Below, piece by piece: positions 7,345-16,073 of a DNA stretch of 62,333 bases. The notes beneath the pieces were generated by a model. The model made no database searches. It saw nothing but the letters and a program-made list of their open reading frames with translations, and was not told the origin of the DNA. Position 1 is the first letter of the stretch; every line of letters starts with the position of its first letter. Location of the stretch: contig NZ_QUMD01000019.1 of assembly GCF_003481985.1 (NCBI RefSeq), positions 1 through 62,333 of the forward strand, written 5' to 3'. This DNA comes from Clostridium sp. OF09-36. Lineage in GTDB: Bacteria > Bacillota > Clostridia > Lachnospirales > Lachnospiraceae. The translations under genes were made by a program, and so were the position numbers.

Positions 7345-7465
7345 AAGACGGCAACCTGGCAGGGTCACCGTCTTACTGGTATACAATGATAAAAAATTTG
7401 ACTAAGAACATTGTATACCGATAGCCCGGAAAAGTCAAGAAAATACCGGATTTTGAGCCGGTATT
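7345..7465. other. Putative replication origin: three inverted repeats upstream of rep
   Basis: This gene-free stretch between 7320 and 7506 holds three stem-loops: AAGACGG...CCGTCTT (7345-7374), GGTATACAATG...CATTGTATACC with 11-bp arms (7378-7419), and AATACCGG...CCGGTATT (7442-7465). A cluster of hairpins just before a HUH rep gene is what a rolling-circle origin would look like. No nick site is assigned. Confidence 0.45.
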
Positions 7466-7505
7466 TAGGCTTGATTAAAGGATTAAACTTAGAGGACTAT
7501 GGTAT

Positions 7506-8327
7506 ATGCACAGATATAGAATGATCACCCACAGGTGTGGGGCGGTAGTGGAGATCACGAAATGCTATGCCTTCCGGATGAGGAAGGGGCACGAACGGGA
7601 TCCGAACTATAAGAAAAAGACAGAGGAGGAGATCCAGGAGGCGAACCGGAGGCAGGCAGCGAAAAAACTAGAAAGACTGATCAACGCCAACTTCCGGCCG
7701 GGAGACCTCCACGTGATCTTGACATACATAAAAGATAAGAGACCAGACGCAGGAGAAGCCCAGAAGAGGTTGGAGAGTTTTCTGGATTCTATGAGGACAT
7801 GGTACCGGAAACGGGGCAAAGCGTTCAAGTACATATGTGCAACAGAATATAAAAGCAAGAGTATTCACCATCATTTGATCATAAACAAGATCAATGACGG
7901 GAAAGAGACATCAGAAGATCATATTCGGAAGATATGGAAAACGAACGGGCATCCAAAATATGTGCAGCTCTATGAGGATGCGGAATATGCTCAGCTGGCT
8001 GATTATCTGATAAAGGAGACCGATAAAACATTTCGGGATCCAGATAGTCCAGTAAAACAGCGGTACTCCCGCAGCAGGAACCTGGTACAGCCAAAGGTGA
8101 CCAGGCGGGATGTTAAAACGAAAAAAGGTTGGGAAAAGGACCCGAAACCATGGCCGGGGTATTACATAAAAAAAGACAGCCTGTATAACGGATTTGATAA
8201 GCTGGGCTATGAGTACCAGACCTATACCATGGTCAAGTTAAACCCGACAGACGCAGACTGGCCGTCTGATGATCTGCAACCAGTAAAAAGAAAGAGGAGG
8301 AAACACAGTGTATCTCGTAAATGCTGA
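7506..8327 (+). CDS. HUH-type replication initiator (Rep)
   Basis: 273 aa. The three motifs of rolling-circle Rep/HUH endonucleases are visible in order: a hydrophobic strand (GDLHVILTY), the metal-binding SIHHHLIINK with the His-hydrophobic-His core, and a single-Tyr motif ADYLIKE (Y-x-x-K). Such proteins nick one strand at the origin and stay linked to the 5' end through the Tyr. The C-terminus is basic (VKRKRRKHSVSRK). Only one catalytic Tyr is seen, unlike the P2-phage A protein, which uses two. RNase H-like and PcfJ genes follow. It probably starts replication of element A. Confidence 0.8.
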   Translation: MHRYRMITHRCGAVVEITKCYAFRMRKGHERDPNYKKKTEEEIQEANRRQAAKKLERLINANFRPGDLHVILTYIKDKRPDAGEAQKRLESFLDSMRTWYRKRGKAFKYICATEYKSKSIHHHLIINKINDGKETSEDHIRKIWKTNGHPKYVQLYEDAEYAQLADYLIKETDKTFRDPDSPVKQRYSRSRNLVQPKVTRRDVKTKKGWEKDPKPWPGYYIKKDSLYNGFDKLGYEYQTYTMVKLNPTDADWPSDDLQPVKRKRRKHSVSRKC

Positions 8328-8670
8328 GATAAAGGCAACGCAGCAGGGCTATAAGAGCCGGATGAGCTTTAAAGACAAAAAGGGGGTCCTGCATGAGAAA
8401 GTCATTGAGAAGGAGCGACAGGCCAGTATGCAGAGCAACTATCTGGCTGGATTACTCGCCGTCTTGGGGACACTGGAAAGACCCTGTATGTTGAGTATTT
8501 ACTCGCACTCCGACTATATCGTGGAGCCGATCCGGCAGGGGTGGTTGCAGAGCTGGGCGCAGCATGACTGGAAGAACGCAAAAGGAAAAACAGTGCGGAA
8601 CGCGGAGCAGTGGAAGCATGTAAAGAAGCTGTTAGCGGAGCATACCGTGAGATTTATAAAGGAGGATTAA
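8308..8670 (+). CDS. RNase H-like protein
   Basis: 120 aa, GTG start behind AGAGGAGG, overlapping rep by 20 bp. The middle (LSIYSHSDYIVEPI) and the tail (WLQSWAQHDWKNAKGKTVRNAEQWKHV) match the second half of RNase HI, with an Asp in the place of the catalytic D70. Acidic residues of the first strand are less clear, so activity is uncertain. A role in removing RNA primers during replication is plausible. Confidence 0.65.
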   Translation: MYLVNAEIKATQQGYKSRMSFKDKKGVLHEKVIEKERQASMQSNYLAGLLAVLGTLERPCMLSIYSHSDYIVEPIRQGWLQSWAQHDWKNAKGKTVRNAEQWKHVKKLLAEHTVRFIKED

Positions 8671-8676
8671 TTTACA

Positions 8677-9186
8677 ATGTGGGAAAAATTTGGCGAATTT
8701 GACTCAGCGGAAGAACTGAACCGGGCAGCATTGGCCCAGAGAGCAGAAGGAGACGAAAAGGCCGTGAGAGCTTTGGCAGAAGAAAACGGTCTGGATCCGG
8801 AAGATGCAGACTGTTTTCTGGCCGGAATTGCGGATTTTATCACTTTGCCGTTTGGCGCAGCAGTGGGAAAGCTGGAAGTGGAGGCAGCTGACTTGAAACT
8901 GGAAGGCGTACTGCAGGACTGGGTGAACGATTTGGCCGATCAGTGCAGCGAGGATGACGAGCTGACTGTAGGAGTACGCAGAAAAGGAAAGGACCTGGCA
9001 GGATACATTGCGCTGATCATCGACTATGGCTATGAAAACCGGATTACAGTAGATCATCGAATCACAGACAGAACGAAGCAGGTAAAACAGATCATGGGGA
9101 GCCATCGGCTCACGATCGGAGCAGAGGACGCAAGAACACGCCGCCGCCTGGCCTTAGAGTATTACTGCGGCAAAAAGGAGGCGTGA
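8677..9186 (+). CDS. Conserved mobile-element protein, 169 aa
   Basis: Starts MWEKFGEFDSAEELNRAA. A recognisable LAEENGLDPEDADCFLAG segment occurs in proteins of clostridial mobile elements as I recall them. The C-terminal helix (TRRRLALEYYCG) is basic. No domain name assigned. It sits between the RNase H-like and DUF7666 genes. Confidence 0.65.
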   Translation: MWEKFGEFDSAEELNRAALAQRAEGDEKAVRALAEENGLDPEDADCFLAGIADFITLPFGAAVGKLEVEAADLKLEGVLQDWVNDLADQCSEDDELTVGVRRKGKDLAGYIALIIDYGYENRITVDHRITDRTKQVKQIMGSHRLTIGAEDARTRRRLALEYYCGKKEA

Positions 9187-9188
9187 CC

Positions 9189-9785
9189 ATGAAAGCATTC
9201 AAAGGATTCTCACCGGAATTGAAATCCACATACGGGAACGGGACTGCAGACGGCTGTTTCTTTCAGCCAGGCGAGACAAAAGAGGAAAGTGAGTGCAAGG
9301 TGATGCGCAACGGGTTCCACTGCTACGAAAACCCACTGGACTGCCTGTCGTATTATCCGCTGGATGGAAAAAATCAGCTGTGGCTGGTGGAAGCCGCAGG
9401 AGACATCAATGAGGACGCATCCGGCCGGATCGCCTGCACGAAGATCACGCTGATTAAAGCGCTGATACCGTGGGAGATGGCCATGGAAGCCATGCGTTAT
9501 ATGGTAGAGCATCCGGACCGCTCCGGCTGGGAGCAGGACAGACTGAACGTAAGCGTGCAGCAGGACAGCGCGGAGGCCACGGCAGCAGGTGCCATTGCGA
9601 TTGCACGCGGAAAAGAACCGGTCGTAAAAGGACCGGTCGGAGCAATCCTGGGTTTAATCGTCGAAGACGAAACAGGACTGGTCATGTGTAAGCTGTTTAA
9701 AGCATCAGAAGAACAGGCGGGCAAAGCATTGAGCCTAGATGATGACAGAAAGGTGGTGTGGAGCTGTGAAAAAGAAAAGCATTGA
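9189..9785 (+). CDS. DUF7666-like protein
   Basis: 198 aa. The N-terminal MKAFKGFSPELKS, then GFHCYENPLDCLSYYPL, matches the DUF7666 type of small phage and plasmid protein. The second half is Ala-rich (AEATAAGAIAIARGKEP), perhaps repeats. AAAGGAGG lies 7 nt before the ATG at 9189. The biochemical role is not known. Confidence 0.7.
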   Translation: MKAFKGFSPELKSTYGNGTADGCFFQPGETKEESECKVMRNGFHCYENPLDCLSYYPLDGKNQLWLVEAAGDINEDASGRIACTKITLIKALIPWEMAMEAMRYMVEHPDRSGWEQDRLNVSVQQDSAEATAAGAIAIARGKEPVVKGPVGAILGLIVEDETGLVMCKLFKASEEQAGKALSLDDDRKVVWSCEKEKH

Positions 9786-11883
9786 GGCGGTACCGGCCAT
9801 ACAGGTAAAAGCAGACGGCTGGAAGACTACAGTGCAGAATGTTAAAGGGATTCTGGTATTTAACATTTATAAAAACAAAACTCTGCTGTGCCGCCATTGC
9901 TTTAATCCAGAAACAAAAGAATATGCATCGTATATCGCGGCAAACGGGGTATGGAACAACCAGAGAATAACGGAATGCTATGAAACGATGTACGATACGA
10001 CATACGGTTATCCACGGACAGGGAAGGACTTCATCGACCGCTCAAAGTTAAAAGAAGAGTATAGCGAAATGGTATGGGAACAGATAAAACCCTATACCGA
10101 CGCAAAATGGAAAAGCTATAAACCGAATGAATGGGCCGATGCCATATCAGACCTGGAAACGGATGGGAAACGGGAAGGACGGGAGCTGGCGGAAATGAGA
10201 CGGATCAAGCGCGTCGTGAAAATGATGGACCGGATACCGGATATTCCGGATGGATTGGCGGAATGGATTGACCGGAAAGCGAATGATGAGCGCGACTACT
10301 GCCTGAAAGACAGAAAAAATGGGGTGTGGACCTGTTCCGCATGCGGCGGGAAGATGGAAAAACTCCCGGGAAAACCTAAAGATAAGACAGAAATAACCTG
10401 TCCGATGTGCGGGAAAAAGATCCTTTACATGGCAAGAAAAGAGAGCGTACAGGTAAAAACGCACTTTGCACTGGCCCAGCCGATTGACCAAGAGATATCA
10501 GTGGTAAGGTATTTTAGCGCCAGCATAGACTGCTGGTTCTCCAAAAAGAAGAATATGTTGCTGCAGGAGGATGTTCGAATTGTGCTGTTTAAAAAGGGCA
10601 GCAGACAGTTTGAGAAACTTCATTGGAACTGTGATATTTACTACAGACAATGGAACGGCACGTTTGATAACAAGGGCAATCCAATCAACCGCAAAGAATA
10701 TCCGGGATTTATGTACGATGCTGGACTAGAAGAAACATTGAAAGACACGGCCTATGAGCCATGGACGAGGCTGTTTAAAGAGTTCTCAGAAACGGGGCTG
10801 GAACTGGATTATAACAAAATGATGATCATGTACAAGGACCAGAACTACAGAACTATGGTGGAGATGCTGTACCGTGGGCGTTTTTACCAGCTGCTGCAGG
10901 AAGCATGCAAAGATATAAATATATGGCATGTGATAGGATACATTGGCCCGCTGGACGAAGAGGGAGAATGTATCGAAGATGTTTTTGAAATCGAAGACAG
11001 ACAAAAAATCAATCGAATCCGCGATAAAAATGGCGGAAGGCAAATGCTTGCGTGGATGAGAAAGAGCGATGAAGAGGACATGAAAATATCAGACAAGGCG
11101 TTAGATTGGCTCAGCAAAAACAAGTTAGAGCCGCGGAACATGGAAGTTATTTGCCGGTTTATGAGCCTGGAAAAAGCGGTAAATTATATTGAGCGGCAAA
11201 ATAAAGAGCAGTATCCGAAAAGAACGGCCTATAGCGTACTCAACCAGTATGAGGACTACATTGACATGTGCCGGAAGCTAAAGAAAAACCTGGCAGATGA
11301 GATGATTTACAGACCGCGTGAATTGAAACGGAGACATGATGAAGCGGTAAATGAAGTAGAGGCACGGCAAGCCGAACTGGTGGCAGATGAATACTCAAAA
11401 AAATTCGGGGAAGCAGAGCGGGTTATGAATGAAATTAGAGAAAAATTTGAGTACACCGGCCAGAACTACCAGATTACGGTGCCGCACCGCATCGTGAACA
11501 TCGTCGAAGAGGGCCGAGCACTGCATCATTGCGTAGGAGCAACAGACCGTTATTTTGACCGGATCAAAAATCATGAGACCTATATCTGCTTTTTGCGAAA
11601 GACAGAAGCGCCGGATGAGCCGTTTTATACGATCGAGGTAGAACCGGGAGGAACGATCCGGCAGCACCGAGGAATGTATGACGAAGAACCGGACATTGAG
11701 AAGGTAAAGCCGTTCCTGCGGGAGTGGCAGCAGGTGATCCGAAAGCGGATGAAAGCAGAGGATCACGAACGTGCGGCCAGATCAAAGGAAAAGCGCGAAG
11801 AGAACATCGCGGAACTGAAACAGAAAAACAACACAAGGGTCCTGGAGGGACTGATGGAGGACTTCATGGAGGCAGTGGGATAA
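9766..11883 (+). CDS. PcfJ-domain protein with zinc fingers
   Basis: 705 aa. The C-terminal PcfJ domain shows the marker VPHRIVNIVEEGRALHHCVG, then YICFLRK and PFYTIEVEPGG. In the N-terminal half are Cys clusters CRHC and CSACGGKM...CPMCGKK, likely a zinc ribbon. PcfJ was first named on the conjugative plasmid pCF10; its role is poorly defined. The GTG at 9766 is chosen because GGAG precedes it; the longer frame from 9739 overlaps the previous gene. Its presence next to a HUH Rep gives this early region a plasmid-like character. Confidence 0.8.
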   Translation: MKKKSIEAVPAIQVKADGWKTTVQNVKGILVFNIYKNKTLLCRHCFNPETKEYASYIAANGVWNNQRITECYETMYDTTYGYPRTGKDFIDRSKLKEEYSEMVWEQIKPYTDAKWKSYKPNEWADAISDLETDGKREGRELAEMRRIKRVVKMMDRIPDIPDGLAEWIDRKANDERDYCLKDRKNGVWTCSACGGKMEKLPGKPKDKTEITCPMCGKKILYMARKESVQVKTHFALAQPIDQEISVVRYFSASIDCWFSKKKNMLLQEDVRIVLFKKGSRQFEKLHWNCDIYYRQWNGTFDNKGNPINRKEYPGFMYDAGLEETLKDTAYEPWTRLFKEFSETGLELDYNKMMIMYKDQNYRTMVEMLYRGRFYQLLQEACKDINIWHVIGYIGPLDEEGECIEDVFEIEDRQKINRIRDKNGGRQMLAWMRKSDEEDMKISDKALDWLSKNKLEPRNMEVICRFMSLEKAVNYIERQNKEQYPKRTAYSVLNQYEDYIDMCRKLKKNLADEMIYRPRELKRRHDEAVNEVEARQAELVADEYSKKFGEAERVMNEIREKFEYTGQNYQITVPHRIVNIVEEGRALHHCVGATDRYFDRIKNHETYICFLRKTEAPDEPFYTIEVEPGGTIRQHRGMYDEEPDIEKVKPFLREWQQVIRKRMKAEDHERAARSKEKREENIAELKQKNNTRVLEGLMEDFMEAVG

Positions 11884-13142
11884 TGGATTTAATCGAGTAT
11901 AACAAAAGCTATAAAGAGTTTAATGCGGAACTCAAAGCAGAACTGCAAAAGACCGCAAACGGATTTGTCCGGATCGGGTATCTGTTAAAGGTTGCGAGAG
12001 ATACAAACATCCTGTATGAGAGCGGATACCCGAACGTTGTGACGTACGCGGCAGCAGAATTTGACCTGGATAAATCGCAGGTATCCCGGTTTATTGCAAT
12101 CAACGATAAGTTTTCGGAGGGTGGATACTCCGACAGGATACAGGAACAGTATGAGGCGTTTGGATATGCAAAGCTGTCGCTGATGCTGAATCTGCCGGAT
12201 GAGGTCAATGCACTGCTGACCGCAGATCTCAGTAAGGCAGATGTAAAGGCTATTAAGGACGAAATCGACGAAGAACAGAAGACATCCGACATTGAAATGA
12301 TCATCGAGCAGCAGGAGCACTTGCAGGAGCACCCGGAGCAGCAGGAAGAGAATATGCTGGACAAGGCGGTAAAGAGCCGCCTGCAGGTTGATCCTGAGAT
12401 GTACGCAGACTTGCATCAGGTTATCAGTCAACCGCATTCGGTGCGGGACGTGGCAGAAATCTTTTGTCCTGGAGAAAGCAAGGTGGATATGGTGCGTATT
12501 CCGGGCATCGGGCGGCTTATGGTGTCCTACAAAGGACCGGATAAAAACATTGATGTGGTGGCCGTCCGGACAGGAGAAAAGGAAACATACACCTGGGCGG
12601 ATATGGAAAATTTGCTGTTGAGCATTATGCCGGGAGATGATGTGGCAGCAGCCTGGCAGCAGGCTTATGGAGAGCCGTATCCAGAAAAGCGGAAAGTTGC
12701 ACCGGTGCAACCAGAAAAGAAACCGGAAAAACCGAAAAGCAAGGTAACAAAGGCGGCGGTGCCGTCACCGAAAAAGCCGTTGCTCCATGATGTGGAGCCG
12801 AGTATTCCGAAGCCGGATCCGGTAGAGCCTCCAGAAGAAACGGAGATAGTACCCGCAGAACCGGAGAAACAAATTGAAGGGCAGGACTCCATAGAAAATC
12901 ACAAGGAATGGATGCCGGAGCCGGTGGTGGATACCACTTATGAGGATGTAACAGAAAGCGCGGAAACTGGACAGAATGGAATGAAAAATGAACAGAATGA
13001 GTCGGAAACTGCGCATAGCGAAAAGAAAGCAATCCTGGACAAGCTGTATGTGCTGAGACAGAAGGTGCTTAATGATAACAAAGCAGATGCCGAGGTGCTG
13101 GCCGGAGAGGTATTAAAGAAGATAGGAGGCTGGCAACCTTGA
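11883..13142 (+). CDS. ParB/DUF3102-like DNA-binding protein with palindrome in its gene
   Basis: 419 aa, start at 11883 overlapping the PcfJ stop (TAATG). Residues about 20-110 contain an HTH-like region (VTYAAAEFDLDKSQVSRFIAINDKFS) similar to the corresponding part of the element B protein 59195-60652 (ISKSTASRYMSMNDRFA). This recalls DUF3102 and the HTH of ParB/KorB proteins. A second globular part follows (IPGIGRLMVSYKGPDKNID), then a Pro/Glu/Lys-rich linker and a C-terminal helix. The codons of the linker (VAPVQP) include the 16-bp palindrome of 12696-12711. It could bind that palindrome family; this is inference. Confidence 0.7.
   Translation: MDLIEYNKSYKEFNAELKAELQKTANGFVRIGYLLKVARDTNILYESGYPNVVTYAAAEFDLDKSQVSRFIAINDKFSEGGYSDRIQEQYEAFGYAKLSLMLNLPDEVNALLTADLSKADVKAIKDEIDEEQKTSDIEMIIEQQEHLQEHPEQQEENMLDKAVKSRLQVDPEMYADLHQVISQPHSVRDVAEIFCPGESKVDMVRIPGIGRLMVSYKGPDKNIDVVAVRTGEKETYTWADMENLLLSIMPGDDVAAAWQQAYGEPYPEKRKVAPVQPEKKPEKPKSKVTKAAVPSPKKPLLHDVEPSIPKPDPVEPPEETEIVPAEPEKQIEGQDSIENHKEWMPEPVVDTTYEDVTESAETGQNGMKNEQNESETAHSEKKAILDKLYVLRQKVLNDNKADAEVLAGEVLKKIGGWQP
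12696..12711. repeat. 16-bp palindrome, site 1 of 4 in A
   Basis: GTTGCACCGGTGCAAC, a perfect palindrome, inside the ParB/DUF3102-like gene. The A-rich flanks (ccagaaaagcggaaa before, ccagaaaag after) resemble those of the other three sites. Confidence 0.8.
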
Positions 13143-13426
13143 AGAGCATAATCCAGACTGAGAAGGAATGCTTTATCTGCGGGTGCTGCAGAAACCTGGA
13201 GTCTCACCACATCTTTTTCGGGAATCCGAACCGGAAGTGGTCCGAGAAATACGGATTAAAAGTATGGCTGTGTCCGTATGATCACAGGGACAACAAAAAC
13301 GGTGTCCATGGTCAGGCTGTGGAAAAACGCCGGTATCTGGAGCAGATCGCCCAGAAAACATTTGAAAAGAATCACAGCCGTAAAGAATTTATCCAGATAT
13401 TTGGAGAAAATTATCTGGATGATTGA
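13139..13426 (+). CDS. HNH-like / Ref-like nuclease domain protein
   Basis: 95 aa, TTG start 8 nt after AGGAGG. ECFICGCCRNLESHHIFFGNPN followed by WLCPYDHRD gives the C-x2-C, His-His and C-x2-D/H spacing of small HNH nucleases such as P1 Ref-type proteins. It overlaps the previous gene by 4 bp. Probably involved in DNA processing or recombination. Confidence 0.65.
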   Translation: MKSIIQTEKECFICGCCRNLESHHIFFGNPNRKWSEKYGLKVWLCPYDHRDNKNGVHGQAVEKRRYLEQIAQKTFEKNHSRKEFIQIFGENYLDD

Positions 13427-13432
13427 TTATGG

Positions 13433-13535
13433 GTAATGCGTCCGAAAGGGCATTACATAGATGTATTTATTCAAAGCGAGCCAATGTGTCACGACATGCC
13501 GCTGGTACTGCCCCGCTGACTTTATGGCGGGGCAT
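13433..13535 (+). ncRNA. Candidate structured RNA element, copy A
   Basis: Between two genes lies a GNRA-capped hairpin (GTAATGC...CC-GAAA-GG...GCATTAC, 13433-13456). A stretch at 13483-13535 is almost the same as 57833-57893 in element B, including 27 identical bases starting TGCCGCTGGTACTG. It ends in the hairpin GCCCCGC...GCGGGGC just before the ribosome binding site of the next gene. The downstream genes of the two copies are unrelated, so the conservation is not coding. Function unknown: riboregulator, ribozyme or protein-binding leader are open. Confidence 0.65.
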
Positions 13536-13548
13536 GAAAGGAAAGAAG

Positions 13549-13890
13549 ATGTCCAAAAAAGAAGAAACTGAGATGTGGCCGGATTTAAAAGTAGAATGGG
13601 AGCAGATGCAGGAATGCTATAACATGCTGAAAAACAATGAAGAACGCATTGTATGCAAAATGATAAATGGAAAATCAGTGAATTACACAGAAAAATGCCG
13701 GAAGAAAGAGAAACGGAAAAGCATCACAATCGGGGAATATAAGATTCAGCAGCCGATTGAGAAGCATGTATCCATTGTATGGACACCGGGAAATCAGTTG
13801 GTGTTTTTTATGGCAACAGATCACTGGTATACCGAGGAAGAGCTGAAAGCCGTGTTTGCGGAACACATGAAAATGGCGGGAGGAATCTAA
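13549..13890 (+). CDS. Hypothetical phage protein, 113 aa
   Basis: ATG at 13549 after AAAGGA, 13 nt beyond the RNA hairpin. Basic central region (KCRKKEKRKSITI). Ends FAEHMKMAGGI. Unrecognised. An earlier ATG at 13533 lies inside the hairpin stem, so folding could affect its use. Confidence 0.6.
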   Translation: MSKKEETEMWPDLKVEWEQMQECYNMLKNNEERIVCKMINGKSVNYTEKCRKKEKRKSITIGEYKIQQPIEKHVSIVWTPGNQLVFFMATDHWYTEEELKAVFAEHMKMAGGI

Positions 13891-13891
13891 A

Positions 13892-14425
13892 TTGAAAAGA
13901 GACAAGAGACTTACTGAGAGAACAAAGAACGACGAATGGAGACTGCGTAGAATGGACAGCGAGCAGCTTCCGACGAGCTTGGAGGGAGCGGACTGGATGG
14001 CAGTCAGAGAAGCGATTAACCGACTGGCCGAATACGAAGAAAGTGGGTTATCGCCATTAGAGATAGAAGCCGTTATGAGAAGCCGGGCTGAGGAGGCACA
14101 TCTTATTAATCAGGTCCAGAGCATGCTGAGAGAGGCCTGGTGGGGATTAAGAGAGATCCGAGAAATGATGCTCAAGGGACAGGATGTGGAGCGTGAAATG
14201 GCGAAAATCAATGTGTGGGATGCCATGTTTGAGGACTGGAAAAACAGAAAATTATGTAAGTCGTCAAATAAAGTGACGGTAACGCCGGTGGTAGATATCA
14301 CAATGCCGACGGGGACTACATGGAACTGTGCAAACATTGCAGAAAACATTAGAAACGAACTGGAGCAGGAATATGCTGCAGAAGGACCTGGAGAAAGAGT
14401 TTTAAAAAGAAACCTGCAGCAGTAA
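13892..14425 (+). CDS. Hypothetical phage protein, 177 aa
   Basis: TTG start after GGGAGGA. It contains the motif INRLAEYEESGLSPLEIEAV, also seen as VARLAEYEDTGLAPVEVL in the element B protein at 60652 and common in clostridial phage proteins. The rest is helical. Function unknown. Confidence 0.65.
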   Translation: MKRDKRLTERTKNDEWRLRRMDSEQLPTSLEGADWMAVREAINRLAEYEESGLSPLEIEAVMRSRAEEAHLINQVQSMLREAWWGLREIREMMLKGQDVEREMAKINVWDAMFEDWKNRKLCKSSNKVTVTPVVDITMPTGTTWNCANIAENIRNELEQEYAAEGPGERVLKRNLQQ

Positions 14426-14443
14426 GGAAAATGGGGGATCCAG

Positions 14444-14743
14444 ATGAAACTGAGAACTGTACATAAAACCATCAGAAAAATGATGAGCGGGGCAGCAGGA
14501 CCGGAACGCAGTGCATTGCGGGCGGCCTGCGCCTGCGTGGAGAAAAACATTCCGAAAAAAGTAACTCGCATAGAAGTATGCGAAAACCCAGTGAGGTACA
14601 ATCCATTCCATGGGAATTGCCCGACATGCAAAAAAATGGTGACATGTATAGATTGTTACTGTCCAACATGCGGACAGAGACTGGTATGGAAGACACAGGG
14701 AGGACATGTTGGAGGCGGGAAAGTACAAAGTATTCCGGAATAA
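14444..14743 (+). CDS. Zinc-ribbon protein, 99 aa
   Basis: The C-terminal CPTCKKMVTCIDCYCPTCGQ forms a zinc ribbon. The basic N-terminus starts MKLRTVHKTIRKMMSG. Overlaps the next gene by 38 bp. Possibly a small nucleic acid-binding protein. Confidence 0.65.
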   Translation: MKLRTVHKTIRKMMSGAAGPERSALRAACACVEKNIPKKVTRIEVCENPVRYNPFHGNCPTCKKMVTCIDCYCPTCGQRLVWKTQGGHVGGGKVQSIPE

Positions 14744-15200
14744 CAATCTTGTGGGCGAAAAAACAGCGGAAGAGGCAGCAACCATGATTGGGTGCTCAGC
14801 CTATACGGTTAGGAGCTACGCAAACACCTGCAGATACCTGTATGGAGTCTATCGATTTGAGCGTGTTAAGGAACAGAAAAAGGGATTGATAAAGCCCAAA
14901 ACGATGACGTTGGATCTGGAGGCGGAGTGGGAGCGGACGCGGCAGCAGCTGTTACACAGCGGCTATGATCTGTCAACGATACAGATCACAAGACCCGAAG
15001 GACGGAAACTGTATATGCAAGTCACAGCAGACAGATTGTCATTGCCGACAGCTATAGCGGACTCAGCAATAGAACTTGAAACCATGACCGGTTGCAAAAG
15101 CAGAACGATCATATCGACCATATCCCGAGGAAAAAGCGGAGCACGGAAGCAACCAAAATTTGTAGCAGTAAAGAATGAGGAGATAGACGATGACAGGTAA
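14706..15200 (+). CDS. HTH phage protein, homologue in B
   Basis: 164 aa, ATG after GGGAGGAC. The N-terminal part (KYKVFRNNNLVGEKTAEEAATMIG then CSAYTVRSYAN) looks like a small HTH and matches the element B protein at 61449-61757 (YKVYRCDKLIGDYTAVDAADML, CTPGTVRSYAS). Both continue with WERTRQQLLHSG or WEDTRQRLLSSG. Probably a DNA-binding regulator. Confidence 0.65.
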   Translation: MLEAGKYKVFRNNNLVGEKTAEEAATMIGCSAYTVRSYANTCRYLYGVYRFERVKEQKKGLIKPKTMTLDLEAEWERTRQQLLHSGYDLSTIQITRPEGRKLYMQVTADRLSLPTAIADSAIELETMTGCKSRTIISTISRGKSGARKQPKFVAVKNEEIDDDR

Positions 15201-15435
15201 AGGAGTGATTAATCCACCAAAAGAGGATAAACGTCCAAGATACCGCGGAATCTGCCCGGTTTGCGGGAAAGAGATGTGGATCTGCAAAAGCTGGGCTATG
15301 GAAATGGGGATAAACACCGGGGCATGTTTCTGCCCCGGGTGCGAAACGTTGATGCATATCACATTTAATACAGAACGGCAGGAAATGGATCTGGAGCGTT
15401 TTGAGGATTATATTCCGGGAGGAGAAAATGATTAA
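15190..15435 (+). CDS. Small zinc-ribbon protein, 81 aa
   Basis: CPVCGKEMWIC and CFCPGCETLM give two CxxC knuckles. ATG at 15190 overlaps the previous stop by 11 bp. Unknown role in the early operon. Confidence 0.65.
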   Translation: MTGKGVINPPKEDKRPRYRGICPVCGKEMWICKSWAMEMGINTGACFCPGCETLMHITFNTERQEMDLERFEDYIPGGEND

Positions 15436-15592
15436 ATGGTACATAACAACACCGCAAGCGTTAGTATTTGGAGCGATGTTGTTTTTCTGGGGAATGAGAA
15501 TAGACACAAGCAAAAAAGGAAAAGAAGTGGCAGATGTATTGTGGTTTGTAAGTGCAGTGATGTTGTACGTGATGAGTTGGACAATGAACTAA
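15428..15592 (+). CDS. Small two-helix membrane protein, 54 aa
   Basis: ATG at 15428 after GGGAGGAG, overlapping the previous gene. Two membrane segments (ALVFGAMLFFWGM and VLWFVSAVMLYVMSW). Not assigned; a related topology is seen at 61767-61940 in element B. Confidence 0.6.
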   Translation: MIKWYITTPQALVFGAMLFFWGMRIDTSKKGKEVADVLWFVSAVMLYVMSWTMN

Positions 15593-15605
15593 AAGGAGAG
15601 ATTTG

Positions 15606-15878
15606 ATGACAGTAAAAGAGTTAAAAGCATATCTGGATAAATACCCAGATGGCGAGGAAATCCGATTTATTGTGGCTGATATCAAAAACCGGATTGGCTG
15701 GCCGAATTACCAGATCGGTATTATCGGTATCACCGATGCGTCCGCACCGGTGATTTGCTTGGAATTGCACGATAGCAAACCATTCGACGAAGCAATGATT
15801 CGAGCAGTAGAAGAGGACGAAAAAAAGGCAGAGGTTTGGAAAAATCATTTTAGAGAACGATTTGACAAAGTAAATTAA
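15606..15878 (+). CDS. Hypothetical phage protein, 90 aa
   Basis: ATG at 15606 after AAAGGAGAG. Starts MTVKELKAYLDKYPDGEEIRF, a pattern found in small phage proteins. The adjoining stretch to 16074 (195 bp) holds only short, stop-interrupted reading frames, perhaps a degraded gene. Confidence 0.65.
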   Translation: MTVKELKAYLDKYPDGEEIRFIVADIKNRIGWPNYQIGIIGITDASAPVICLELHDSKPFDEAMIRAVEEDEKKAEVWKNHFRERFDKVN

Positions 15879-16073
15879 GAAAAAATAGCAAAGGATGTGC
15901 TATAGAACCGCTGGAGCAAAAACCAGAGAATCGATAAAAAAGGATGGTGAGTTGATAACAGCCGGAAATTAACAGGTGCGCCGTTACCATAAGCGGACGG
16001 TACAGCAACCGTTAAAGGGCAGGATTGCGAAGCTGCAAACGGCAGTAGCTGAATCAAGATATGGAGGTGCTAT

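Noticed and set aside
12688..12720. Palindrome as a plain Rho-independent terminator
   Set aside because: All four copies lack a following T-run, one lies in mid-gene, and the exact 16-bp identity is not needed for a terminator.
13483..13535. Hammerhead or HDV-like ribozyme
   Set aside because: The hammerhead core (CTGATGA with GAAA) and the HDV nested pseudoknot could not be laid onto the conserved bases.
15879..16073. Possible gene in the gap before 16074
   Set aside because: Pieces such as KRTVQQPLKGRIAKLQTAV look coding, but stops and lack of a start mean no gene can be stated; probably degraded.
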